Shown in pieces: positions 23,132 through 31,301 of a stretch of DNA of 45,859 bases. Under the pieces are notes generated by a model, which saw nothing but the letters and a program-made list of their open reading frames with translations, had not been told where the DNA came from and ran no database searches. The position numbers and the translations under genes were made by a program. This stretch comes from Gammaproteobacteria bacterium (lineage in GTDB: Bacteria; Pseudomonadota; Gammaproteobacteria; Ga0077554; Ga007554): contig JACPOZ010000052.1 in NCBI GenBank assembly GCA_016191235.1, positions 1 through 45,859 on the forward strand. The letters run 5' to 3'. Positions within the stretch are counted from its first letter, which is position 1, and each line of letters opens with the position of its first letter.

Positions 23132-25452
23132 TAGGCTGCGCCGAGCGAGAAGAAATCGGCCCAATCGCTGCTCACCTGATAACGCTCATACTCGGCGCGC
23201 AGCTCCCACTTGGGATGAGGCATGAACCGCGCACCCACGCCAAACATGCCATTGGTACCGTTCGCGCTGCGTGAGGCGCTCAACCCGCTCGATACCTCTT
23301 TGATGTCGACATCCGCCGTCCAGGCAAACAGCCCCGCCTTGGCAAACAAGGACACCGTCGGTTTTACCGGCCAGATGCCAACGCCCGCCAGTGTCCAGCC
23401 CTTGGCCAGATAGCCATGCACGTCTGACGCATCTTTCAACAGGGTGGGGATATTGGCCGGATCTATCGTCCCCTTGACCGTGGAGGTGATATCCCCCAGG
23501 TCCACATAGCTGGCCTCGGCGGCAAGGAACGGGTTGAACTGATAGCCGCCAAACAGCTTCCAGCCAGTGTCGGTGTTGTCCACATCTACCGAGTCCAGGC
23601 TGTAGCCCTTGGCCGTCAAGGCCCCCTGGAGGTCGGAAGAGCTAAATTTGCCCTTCGTCCAGCCGCCGCTGGCACCCGCATACCAGCCGGGAACGGCAGC
23701 CAGCGCAGGCGGGGTTGCGATGACAGCAGCCACCATCACCAGACAGCTCAGCAGGCCAGCCACCATAGCCATGCGTCTCCGGCTGATCATGGCAAGCGCC
23801 GCACAGCCTAAGCCGAGCGCCAGGTCCAGCAGACCCATGCTGCCCCCGCCGCCCTTGCCTTCAAGGGTGAAGGGTTGCGGAATAGCGGTGGGTTGAGCCT
23901 CCTTCCACTCGTTGACCACCGCCTGTGAGCACACTTGTTGGCCTATTCCATTAGCGAAACAAACCTCTATTTTGTCAGCGCCCACAAAGCCGTTACTCTG
24001 ATAGGTGAAGCTGACCTTCCCTGCCGAGTCTGATTTGCAGTCTCCAGGGTTGCAGGTTCCGGTAGCCTCCGCATTTGGCCCCGAAATAACCTTGAATGTC
24101 ACAGGCACACCACCTTGCGGGTTACCCTGTGGATCAGTAAGCGCTGCTGTAACGGTATGACTTCCCCCGGCTGGATTAGTGGACACCGCCGGTGTTAATG
24201 CCACACCTATGCTAACCCAAGCTTTCGTCACCACCTGCGAGCAGATTTGTTGACTTCCACCGTTGACGTAGCAGGCCTTTATCTGGTCAGTGCCCACAGC
24301 ACCATTACTCTTGTAAGTGAAGCTGACGTTACCCGTTGCATCTGATTTACAGTCAACCGGGCTGCAGGTTCCAGTGATGCCCGCATTTACTCCTCCCGCA
24401 AGAACCTCGAATGCCACCAAAACGCCAACAGTCGGCTTGCCTAGCAGATCGGTGAGGTTGGCTGTAACGGTATGGTTCCCCCCGGCTGGATTGGTGGCGG
24501 CCACTGGCGCTAATGTTATACCTGCCACCGTGACACCACAGGGCAGATTGGAGGGGTTGAACGGCTGCTGCAGCTCCTGGACCCACATCTTCCGCAGGTT
24601 CTTTGAGCCATCGTTCGTAGCAGTGGGGCGCAGATAGTCAATATCCAGTCCGTTATAGATGATCAGCCCTGCATCTGTCCCGGCGGGATATTTGGCGTAG
24701 GTATGCACCGGCCCCGTGACCTGGTTAGCGTTGGTGCCCGACATATCTACGCACCAGTTGGGATCAAATGTGGTCATTACATTCATATCCCCCACCGCGT
24801 CGGTGCTCCCACCCAAGTATGCGGCGTCGATATAGTGGGGATTGGCCGGATCCTTGGACGAAAGTATGTTTTCCTCAAGAATGTTTAGAGTCCCATTCGC
24901 GCCCATGGCGCCCGGATTGGCAGTGGTGAAGGGGAACGGTAGCCAGCTATAGTTCTGGGTAGAGCACTCGCTATCGAAGATGATCAGTTTCTTGCCGCCC
25001 TTGACGAAATTCACCAGATCCTGTTTCTGGGCTGTATTGAGGGTATCTACGTCACAGTCCATGTCATTGCTGGCGACGTTCAGCACGGCCGTATCGTAGC
25101 TGGCCAGGTTGGCGGCGCTGACGTCGACTGTGGTCATACCCGCGAAGGTGAAGTCACCGATTTCGCCGACGGCACCCACCACGGGTAGACATCCCCCGTT
25201 GATAACCTTGTTGGCGTCCGTACCGGAACAACTATCCGAGACTGTCGTCCCGCCAATGATGACGACATTCTTTGACATGCCAGCGTGGGGATCAGCCTGT
25301 ACCAGTTGAATTGGCAAAACCCCACACATGACAATCAGAAAAAGTATTAGTAGTTCTGATATTTTACTTCTCGCCGCCGTCGGCCCCACACCGCGTAGCG
25401 CCGCCCTTAAGGCGGCCGTCCTCACTAATGCCTTTTGTTTAATGGCGTTCAT
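23122..25452 (-). CDS. Chimeric surface protein: flavodoxin-like + two Ig-like repeats + GlyGly tail + OmpA-like barrel
   Basis: 776 residues. A signal sequence (about 32-53) leads to a Rossmann/GATase-like domain (about 60-300; NVVIIGGTT, YDTAVLNVASND, GGKKLIIFDSECS). Two bacterial Ig-like repeats of about 100 residues follow, each with LTPAVSTNPAGG-type openings and cysteine pairs (GTCSPVDCKSD and GTCNPGDCKSD). Then comes a GGGGS hydrophobic helix SRRR segment (about 533-560). A second signal-like segment begins at M561 and ends near PPALAA (about 588). The C-terminal 188 residues are an 8-stranded OmpA-like barrel ending in YHF. ATG 25452 has AAGGAA 6 bases upstream. Internal ATGs at 23772 and 23766 have GGAG upstream, so the barrel may also be made separately. 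Confidence 0.7.
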   Translation of the reverse strand: MNAIKQKALVRTAALRAALRGVGPTAARSKISELLILFLIVMCGVLPIQLVQADPHAGMSKNVVIIGGTTVSDSCSGTDANKVINGGCLPVVGAVGEIGDFTFAGMTTVDVSAANLASYDTAVLNVASNDMDCDVDTLNTAQKQDLVNFVKGGKKLIIFDSECSTQNYSWLPFPFTTANPGAMGANGTLNILEENILSSKDPANPHYIDAAYLGGSTDAVGDMNVMTTFDPNWCVDMSGTNANQVTGPVHTYAKYPAGTDAGLIIYNGLDIDYLRPTATNDGSKNLRKMWVQELQQPFNPSNLPCGVTVAGITLAPVAATNPAGGNHTVTANLTDLLGKPTVGVLVAFEVLAGGVNAGITGTCSPVDCKSDATGNVSFTYKSNGAVGTDQIKACYVNGGSQQICSQVVTKAWVSIGVALTPAVSTNPAGGSHTVTAALTDPQGNPQGGVPVTFKVISGPNAEATGTCNPGDCKSDSAGKVSFTYQSNGFVGADKIEVCFANGIGQQVCSQAVVNEWKEAQPTAIPQPFTLEGKGGGGSMGLLDLALGLGCAALAMISRRRMAMVAGLLSCLVMVAAVIATPPALAAVPGWYAGASGGWTKGKFSSSDLQGALTAKGYSLDSVDVDNTDTGWKLFGGYQFNPFLAAEASYVDLGDITSTVKGTIDPANIPTLLKDASDVHGYLAKGWTLAGVGIWPVKPTVSLFAKAGLFAWTADVDIKEVSSGLSASRSANGTNGMFGVGARFMPHPKWELRAEYERYQVSSDWADFFSLGAAYHF

Positions 25453-25913
25453 ATACTTTCCTTTTATCGCTCTTTACTTTATGAATATGTTTGGCGAATT
25501 TCCGGGATAAGGGATGGCCTCACGCCCGGAACAAAGCCCCCGCACCTTATGTTGTCGACCATCTTTTCTATCTCACCCCCTTTTACAGCCGCCACTTGAT
25601 GAAAAATCGCGGAAACAGAAAATGCCGTCCTCTTCGTGTTATTGAAAGGTATTGGAACAGCTAATTCAGTTGCGATCAGTACATCAGATTTTTATTAAGT
25701 TGTATTTGATATACATCAATAAACGCTCAAGTTTTTCGAAATTCATAAACCAAGCAAAAAACTGGGATATTTTTAGTCCGGTAGGGCGCAATAACCGAAG
25801 GGCATTGCGCCGAATTAAAATTGTCGCGATACTTCTGCCATGTCTGATTACCGTTGCGCCTGGCCCAAGGTACAAATGACCAAGGCCATGGGCCGGGCAG
25901 CTAAGGGTTAGTG
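25453..25913. other. Intergenic region between the barrel-protein gene and brnT
   Basis: 461 bases, AT-rich around 25680-25760. It must contain the promoters for both divergent genes, but no pair of boxes stands out. The only clear structure is the REP-like hairpin at 25781-25812. A short open frame at 25652-25879 has no ribosome site and looks random. Confidence 0.6.
25781..25812. repeat. REP-like hairpin GGCGCAAT ... ATTGCGCC
   Basis: Eight-base exact arms (25785-25792 and 25804-25811) lie within GTAGGGCGCAATAACCGAAG and the following bases. This matches the general form of the common proteobacterial GTAGGGTGC-type intergenic repeats. It lies about 100 bases upstream of brnT. Confidence 0.55.
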
Positions 25914-26207
25914 ATGCAATATACTTTCGAGTGGGACCCGCGCAAAGCCAAGGTCAATGCCGCAAAACACGGGGTCAGTTTCGAGCAGGCCACCGAGGTG
26001 TTTCTCGATGCCCTGCATATCGCGGTTTTCGATGATGAGTACAGCGAGGCCGAGGAACGCTGGATAACCCTGGGCAAAGTGAAAAGCGAGATGCTGCTTG
26101 TGGTGGCCCACACCTTTGTGGAACACGAAGACTGCACCACGGTCCGGATTATCTCGGCCCGCACGGCCACCAAAAATGAGCAACACCAATACGAGGAAAG
26201 CCTATGA
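25914..26207 (+). CDS. brnT: BrnT family ribonuclease toxin
   Basis: 97 residues. The opening YTFEWDPRKAKVNAAKHGVSFEQATEVF and the closing TTVRIISARTATKNEQHQYEES are the BrnT signatures; EERWITLGKV lies between. BrnT is a RelE-fold endoribonuclease that inhibits translation until bound by its antitoxin. ATG 25914 is chosen over GTG 25911 because AGGG stands 6 bases upstream. The stop overlaps the antitoxin start by 4 bases (ATGA), the usual toxin-first order of this family. All conserved segments look intact. Confidence 0.92.
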   Translation: MQYTFEWDPRKAKVNAAKHGVSFEQATEVFLDALHIAVFDDEYSEAEERWITLGKVKSEMLLVVAHTFVEHEDCTTVRIISARTATKNEQHQYEESL

Positions 26208-26404
26208 AAGACGAGTATGATTTTTCCAAGGGCACGCGCGGCGAGTTTTACCGGCCCAAAGCCACGTTGAACCTGCCGGTATATCTCGACGCCGATGTGC
26301 TCGATTACCTAGCCGCCAAGGCCAAGATGAAGGGTGTGGCGGTTAACGATATGGTCAATGATTTATTGCGCAAGGATATTGCATTAATTGAAGGCGTAAA
26401 GTGA
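26204..26404 (+). CDS. brnA: BrnA-like antitoxin (ribbon-helix-helix type)
   Basis: 66 residues. An acidic, aromatic toxin-binding N-terminus (DEYDFSKGTRGEFYRP) precedes a small DNA-binding-type domain (TLNLPVYLDADVLDYLAAKAKMKGVAVNDMVNDLLRKDI) of ribbon-helix-helix form. It should neutralise BrnT and repress the pair's promoter. GAGGAA stands 5 bases before ATG 26204, inside the brnT end. An intrinsic terminator overlaps the stop codon. CopG-like naming would be equally acceptable. Confidence 0.88.
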   Translation: MKDEYDFSKGTRGEFYRPKATLNLPVYLDADVLDYLAAKAKMKGVAVNDMVNDLLRKDIALIEGVK

Positions 26405-26430
26405 AAAAGTCCCGCGAGGCGGGGCTTTTT
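26404..26430 (+). terminator. Rho-independent terminator of brnTA
   Basis: AAAAAGTCCCGC and GCGGGGCTTTTT are complementary (one T-G pair) around a GAG loop and end in a T run, immediately after the brnA stop. Confidence 0.85.
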
Positions 26431-26537
26431 GCGCGGGAAACGGGGACAGCACGCTACATTGTCATGACCCATGAGATTAATGTCAGGCAGCTTTGCCGTC
26501 TGGCCGTGGGACGTTGTTGTGGGGGGAGTGTTTTTCT

Positions 26538-28517
26538 TCACGCCACGCTCGAAAGGCGTTCCGGTGCGGTGGATGGACTATTGCCGGGGAGGGGAGCGCG
26601 TATTGTTTGATCCATCTCGGCCAGCGTGGCAAGTTGTGCCTCAAGTGCCGTGCCTTGCATTTCGAGCTCCTTGAGCTTTTCCTGAAGATTGTCCTTGGAA
26701 TCGTTCACCTTGTTCAAGGTTGCCATTTGCTGCTCCAGTTGCAGCTTGCTCTCATTGATCTGTTTTACCAGCGGGTGCATGATTTCTTTAAGCCAGGTGT
26801 CCGCCTCCTGACTGGCTTTGGAGACAATGTAGCGGGCGTGGCTTCCCAGTGAGATGAAGAATTTTTTGACGACAAAGCTCTGCTCCGTCATGGTGGTAAC
26901 AGGGCTGTTGCGGAATTTTTCAGCCTCCCAATAGAGTTTTTCGAAATCCTCCGAATATTTCTTCACGGAAAACATTTTCGGCATGACGTGGGAGGGGCCG
27001 CCGTCCTCATGGAATTTGTTGTAAATCGTCTGGATGACGGCATAGGTTTGGTCGGCCTGCCTGGATACGATTTGCATGGTATCGCGCATGTTGTCGAAAA
27101 ATGTCTGCATGCCTTTTTTCAGCCCGCCCGTGCTCCAGCTACCTTCCATATCCTTGCGCGCTGCCGCCATCATGTTGTCAAAGACGGGGAGACTGAGTGC
27201 ATCCATAATGATTTTGGCCTGCTGCGCCAGAATGCGGCGGCTGGACTGGAAGTGCTCCATTTTTTTGTTGAAGGCGGCCTGTTTTTCACGTGTTTTGCGC
27301 ACTAAATGTTGCAGCACATCCGCGTTGGTGTTTTCCAGCCCCTTCAGTTCGTCAATTTGCTGTTTGGTGTTGTGCAGCCGTGATTCGAGGGTGTTGCGAA
27401 CATCGCCGAGCATGGTGCCGGCAATGCCCACGATATTGTCGCGCACAATGGATTGTTTGGCGGGCACAATATTGTCGGACAGGAAGGCTTCTAGCGTCGG
27501 AAGCCGGCTGCGTTCCAGCAGGTCATGATCCTGGCGGATCTTCGCCAGCAGTGCCTTTTGCGCCGACACGGGGAATACATTGCCGGGATCGATGCCGAGC
27601 ATGCGCGCGGTCTCCCGCAGCTGCGACTCAATGGTGGCGTCGACTTCCGTCGGATTTTTTATTTCATCCCACAGGGTGTCTATTTTGTTGAGCGCAGCCA
27701 CCAGACCATTGTTCCCTTCGCCACGGCAGCCCTTGATATGATTTTGCCACATATCGAGATCGCTGCGCGTGACGCCGGTATCCGCCGCCAGCACAAACAG
27801 CACCGCCTGGGCGCTGGGCAGCATGTTCAGGGTAAGTTCCGGTTCGTTACCGAGGGCGTTAAGCCCCGGTGTATCCAATATCACCAGGCCTTGCTGGAGG
27901 AGCGGGTGAGGAAAGCTGATGAGCGCGTGGCGCCACTGCGGGATTTCGGCTGTCTCCGGGGCTTTATCACCCGCGTTCATGCTGGCATTCATGTCTTCGT
28001 TGTATAACCCCAGACGCTGCGCTTCGGCGATGGGTACGTGCTTGACCTTGACTACCTGTTGCAGCGTCTCCGCCATGCTTTCCGGAGAATTGATATTCAG
28101 GGGGAAGGTGGTCCAGCGCGAAAGATCGCGTTTGAGATCGGCGATGCTGATATCCTCCTGCCGCGTCTCAATGGGCAGCAGGCGAATATAGGCCTCATCT
28201 TCCACGGTGTCGTAAAACAGCTCCGTAGGACACATTGTCGTTCTGCCGGCATCGGATGGCAGCAGGCGGCGTTTGTAATCGGCGAAGAAAATGGCGTTGA
28301 TCAACTCGGTCTTGCCGCGCGAGAATTCCGCCACGAAGGCGATGGTCAAGCGGTCGGAACGCAGCGTTTCAATCGCATTGTAAAGGCGCAAACCCATTTC
28401 GGGGGTGCCCAGTTGCTGGCTGTCGAGCCAGTCCATGAAGCCCTGGATGGTTCGCGCGGTATCCGCCTTCCAATGATCGAAGGCGCGCATTTGCTGTTTA
28501 AAGCGATCTTCTTCCAT
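26538..28517 (-). CDS. Dynamin-family large GTPase
   Basis: 659 residues. The GTPase domain shows a P-loop A-E-F-S-R-G-K-T (about residues 63-70), TTMCPTELFYD as a probable switch, DTPGLNALG as the G3 motif and LNKIDTLWDE as the G4 motif. The first P-loop residue is alanine where most relatives have glycine. A long helical, partly coiled-coil stalk follows (about 330-640; QQIDELKGLENTNADVLQHL, QINESKLQLEQQMATL). Bacterial dynamin-like proteins bind and remodel membranes, and some protect against phage or membrane stress; the role here is unknown. Unlike many, it has no second dynamin gene beside it. ATG 28517 is used; GTG 28526 is an alternative. It lies downstream of yggU on the same strand, 88 bases away. 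Confidence 0.88.
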   Translation of the reverse strand: MEEDRFKQQMRAFDHWKADTARTIQGFMDWLDSQQLGTPEMGLRLYNAIETLRSDRLTIAFVAEFSRGKTELINAIFFADYKRRLLPSDAGRTTMCPTELFYDTVEDEAYIRLLPIETRQEDISIADLKRDLSRWTTFPLNINSPESMAETLQQVVKVKHVPIAEAQRLGLYNEDMNASMNAGDKAPETAEIPQWRHALISFPHPLLQQGLVILDTPGLNALGNEPELTLNMLPSAQAVLFVLAADTGVTRSDLDMWQNHIKGCRGEGNNGLVAALNKIDTLWDEIKNPTEVDATIESQLRETARMLGIDPGNVFPVSAQKALLAKIRQDHDLLERSRLPTLEAFLSDNIVPAKQSIVRDNIVGIAGTMLGDVRNTLESRLHNTKQQIDELKGLENTNADVLQHLVRKTREKQAAFNKKMEHFQSSRRILAQQAKIIMDALSLPVFDNMMAAARKDMEGSWSTGGLKKGMQTFFDNMRDTMQIVSRQADQTYAVIQTIYNKFHEDGGPSHVMPKMFSVKKYSEDFEKLYWEAEKFRNSPVTTMTEQSFVVKKFFISLGSHARYIVSKASQEADTWLKEIMHPLVKQINESKLQLEQQMATLNKVNDSKDNLQEKLKELEMQGTALEAQLATLAEMDQTIRAPLPGNSPSTAPERLSSVA

Positions 28518-28605
28518 GCCCCTCACTCACTGCCTGTGAACATAACTATCACCTGACTGCTCCAGCCCAAAGGCCCAACCTTGTTTTCACTATCCCTGTT
28601 ATCGG

Positions 28606-28908
28606 TCATTTTCCGGCAGGCTTTAGCGGGGGATCGATAAAGGGCGGAAGCGCGCGCGGTGCTTGAATGCGTATGCGCTTTGCCCGTCCCACCTCGCCGC
28701 TCAATATTGTTATGTTCGATTTTGGCACTGTGAACACGCCGGACAAGAATTCAATGAGATAGGCGTTAGCCTTGCCATCCACCGGAGGCGCGGCGATGCG
28801 TATCTTTAAATGATCGCCCTGGCCTGTGACCATCTCATCCTTGCTGGCGCGCGGCTGTACCCTGATAGCCAGCAGTAGGGCATCGTGCTCCCAGCGATAC
28901 CATGTCAA
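28606..28908 (-). CDS. yggU: DUF167 family protein YggU
   Basis: 100 residues with the DUF167 core: LAIRVQPRASKDEMVTGQGD, LKIRIAAPPVDGKANAYLIEFLS and FTVPKSNITILSGEVGRAKRIRI. Function is unknown; the gene almost always follows yggT, as here. The only in-frame start near the family N-terminus is TTG 28908, which overlaps the yggT stop (TTGA), so translation is probably coupled. The C-terminal 15 residues are proline-rich and variable. Confidence 0.88.
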   Translation of the reverse strand: MTWYRWEHDALLLAIRVQPRASKDEMVTGQGDHLKIRIAAPPVDGKANAYLIEFLSGVFTVPKSNITILSGEVGRAKRIRIQAPRALPPFIDPPLKPAGK

Positions 28909-29480
28909 CCCAGTCCGCGCCCCATATCAGTCAGCGGCGCAACCGCCAGAATCTTGAGGAGATGGAAGACTATCAACACCACGATGGGCGACAAATCAAA
29001 ACCGGCCATCGCCGGCATCACGCGGCGCACGGGTGCCAGAAGGGGCTCATTGAGTGCATGCAGTGGTCCGGCGAGGGGGTTGCGGGTTTGCGGACCCACC
29101 CAGCTTAGAATAACTTCGAGTATGAGTGTGATGGTGTAGAGACCGAGCAGCAGTTCGATAAAGTCGGCGAGGGACAGCACCAGTAGTCCTGCGACCGACG
29201 TGGCTTGGGCGGCTATGATGTGGATCAGTAGCACCTTTACTACTTGCAGTGTGGCGATCACAATCACCGAGGCGATGTCGATACCGCCCATGCCCGGAAT
29301 GACGCGGCGCAACGGGATCAACACCGGGTTGGTAACTTTCATCAAAAATTGGCTGGCCGGGTTGCGGAAATCGGCGCGCACCCATTGCAGCAAAAAGCGC
29401 AGCAGCACCGCCCCGATGAACAGATCAAATGCCGTTTTGACCAGAAATACTGAAGAGGCTGATAGATAAGGATTATCCAC
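28905..29480 (-). CDS. yggT: YggT family integral membrane protein
   Basis: 191 residues with two YGGT repeats. Each has a pair of hydrophobic helices with a conserved loop: RADFRNPASQFLMKVTNPVL with IPLRRVIPG in the first, and RNPLAGPLHALNEPLLAPVR with RVMPAMAGFDLSPI in the second. Homologues are linked to osmotic stress or to cell and plastid division, but the activity is not settled. GTG 29480 is chosen because homologues begin at this point; it overlaps the proC stop by 8 bases and is preceded by a run of G. It is the middle of a yggS-proC-yggT-yggU group. Confidence 0.9.
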   Translation of the reverse strand: MDNPYLSASSVFLVKTAFDLFIGAVLLRFLLQWVRADFRNPASQFLMKVTNPVLIPLRRVIPGMGGIDIASVIVIATLQVVKVLLIHIIAAQATSVAGLLVLSLADFIELLLGLYTITLILEVILSWVGPQTRNPLAGPLHALNEPLLAPVRRVMPAMAGFDLSPIVVLIVFHLLKILAVAPLTDMGRGLG

Positions 29481-30312
29481 GTGCCCCCCCCAGCAGTTCA
29501 GCCATCTCAATGGAACGTCCGTGCGCGGCAGCGAGGGCTTTGGAGAACAGATTTTTGATCTGCCCCTCTTGCAATACCTTGATTGCCTGCTCCGTGGTGC
29601 CGCCGGGGGAGGTGACGCGCGCGCGCAGCGTAGCGCTGTCCTCGGTGCTTTCCAATGCCATCTTGGCTGCGCCGAAGGCGGTCTGCAAGGTCAACAGCCG
29701 TGCGGTTTCGGGTGGCAGGCCAAGCTCGCGCCCGGCATTTTCCAACGCTTCCATGATCAGGAAAAAATAGGCCGGGCCGCTTCCCGACAGCGCCGTGACG
29801 GCATCCATCTGCGCCTCATGGTCCAGCCACAATGCCAGCCCAACAGCGCGCATGATCGATTCCGCCAGATCATGCTGGTGTTTTGATACCCGCGTATTGG
29901 CGTACAGTGCAGTGGCGCCGCTGCCTACCAGCGCCGGGGTGTTGGGCATGGCGCGCACGATGGGGAGGTCGTCGCCCAGCCAGATATTCAGCGCGTCCGC
30001 GCGGATGCCCGCTGCTATGGAGATGATCAGGGGTTTTGTTTTTTGCGCAGCTTTTGCCAGATCCTCGGCTACCGTCCGCAGAACCTGCGGTTTCACGGCG
30101 AGAATCACTGCATCGGCATGTTTGATAGCCTCCTGGTTTGATGCGACGGCATGTACTGCAAAATTTTTCTTTATCGCGTCACGCTGACCCTGATCAGGGT
30201 CAGAGACCCGGATGTTTTGTGCGTTATAGCCATCGGCAAGCAACCCGCCAATCAGGCTGCGCGCCATGTTTCCTCCGCCGATAAACGCGATGGTGCTGGT
30301 TTTTGTGGTCAT
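29473..30312 (-). CDS. proC: Pyrroline-5-carboxylate reductase ProC
   Basis: 279 residues. The N-terminal NAD(P)H-binding motif is IAFIGGGNMARSLIGGLL. VILAVKPQV and RAMPNTPALVG are family blocks, and the active-site region includes ALSGSGPAYFFLIMEAL. RVTSPGGTTEQAI lies near the C-terminus. It makes proline from pyrroline-5-carboxylate in the cytoplasm. The start is ATG 30312. A 165-base repeat separates it from the upstream yggS gene, so the usual yggS-proC coupling is interrupted here. Confidence 0.96.
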   Translation of the reverse strand: MTTKTSTIAFIGGGNMARSLIGGLLADGYNAQNIRVSDPDQGQRDAIKKNFAVHAVASNQEAIKHADAVILAVKPQVLRTVAEDLAKAAQKTKPLIISIAAGIRADALNIWLGDDLPIVRAMPNTPALVGSGATALYANTRVSKHQHDLAESIMRAVGLALWLDHEAQMDAVTALSGSGPAYFFLIMEALENAGRELGLPPETARLLTLQTAFGAAKMALESTEDSATLRARVTSPGGTTEQAIKVLQEGQIKNLFSKALAAAHGRSIEMAELLGGARG

Positions 30313-30338
30313 GATTTGGTCTCTCCGTTATACATAAA

Positions 30339-30503
30339 CCTAAAAAACTCGGTTATCCACGAAAGTCACGAAAAAACACGAAAATATTCAAATACATATC
30401 GCGTGTTACCTGTCACCCATCCGGTCAATTGCTGAAGCCATCCATGTTTTTGTTTTATTTCGTGAATTCCGTGTTTTTCGTGGACAAAAAGAGGTTTTAA
30501 GGG
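30339..30503. repeat. CACGAAA-rich inverted-repeat element, copy C
   Basis: Nearly identical, end to end, to copy A (12808-12969), with scattered substitutions and one or two short length differences. It starts CCTAAAAAACTC and ends GAGGTTTTAAGGG. The arms can pair into a long imperfect hairpin (GTTATCCACGAAAGTCACGA with TTTCGTGGACAAAAAGAGG). It lies between yggS and proC, which usually stand close together, so it may attenuate or separate their transcription. Confidence 0.8.
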
Positions 30504-30516
30504 TAAACAATGCCTT

Positions 30517-31227
30517 TTACTTAGTTCGTTCCCCAAAAATCGCGCTGCCGATGCGCACCAGGGTGGCGCCTTCGGCAATGGCGGCCTCCATGTCGCCGGA
30601 CATGCCCATCGACAAGGTATCAAGCGCCAGTCCGCTGTCATTAAGCCTCTCCAGCGCCTCGCGTACAATCCGGAATGCCTGGCGTTGTTCCCCAATATTA
30701 TCCGCCGGAGGAGGGATCGCCATCAATCCGCGCAATTTAAGGCGCGGCAGTGCCGCCACGGCGCTGGCAAGGGCAGGCAACTCTTGCACCCGGACCCCCG
30801 CCTTTTGCGGCTCGTTGCCGACATTGACCTGCAAGCAGACATTCAGTGGCGGCATGTGCGGCGGACGTTGCGCATTCAGCCGCTCGGCAATGATTAATCT
30901 GTCAACGCCATGCGCCCAATCAAAATGCAGGGCGATGTTTTTTGTCTTGTTGGATTGAATCGGGCCGAGAAAGTGCCACTCCAGGCCCTTGTCCGGTAAC
31001 GCTGCAATCTTTGGCAGCGCCTCTTGCAAATAGCTTTCGCCAAAGCGGGTCTGGCCCGCCTCGATAGCGGCGCGGATATCCGCCACTGGCCAGGTCTTGC
31101 TCACCGCCAACAGTATCACTGCGCCGGGCGGCCTGCCATGCCGCCGTTCCCCCTCGGCAATGCGCTGCCGCACCGCGTCGAGACGCGCCTGTATTGAATC
31201 CGTGGGTGAATTATTGCTCATCAACAT
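30517..31227 (-). CDS. yggS: Pyridoxal phosphate homeostasis protein YggS
   Basis: 236 residues of alanine-racemase-like TIM-barrel fold. The PLP lysine is K44 in LLAVSKTWP. GESYLQEALPKI, WHFLGPIQSNKTKNI and LSMGMSGDMEAAIAEGATLVRIGSAIFGER are the family signatures. It binds PLP and balances vitamin B6 and amino-acid pools without catalysing a known reaction. The start may be ATG 31227 or ATG 31221; neither has a strong ribosome site. It is divergent from pilT across a 74-base gap, the classic pilT/yggS arrangement. Confidence 0.95.
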   Translation of the reverse strand: MLMSNNSPTDSIQARLDAVRQRIAEGERRHGRPPGAVILLAVSKTWPVADIRAAIEAGQTRFGESYLQEALPKIAALPDKGLEWHFLGPIQSNKTKNIALHFDWAHGVDRLIIAERLNAQRPPHMPPLNVCLQVNVGNEPQKAGVRVQELPALASAVAALPRLKLRGLMAIPPPADNIGEQRQAFRIVREALERLNDSGLALDTLSMGMSGDMEAAIAEGATLVRIGSAIFGERTK

Positions 31228-31301
31228 TCAAAAGATTGTGCAACGTGCCGCTAATATCTTCATTACGGTCCCTGGTCGACGTTATTTTAGAGGTATACAG
31301 G

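Noticed and set aside
25500-25562. Possible c-di-GMP (GEMM) riboswitch before the barrel-protein gene
   Set aside because: GC-rich bases such as GCGGGGGCTTTGTTCC superficially recall part of the motif, but the core CACGCACAGGGCAAACC and the matching stems are absent on both strands.
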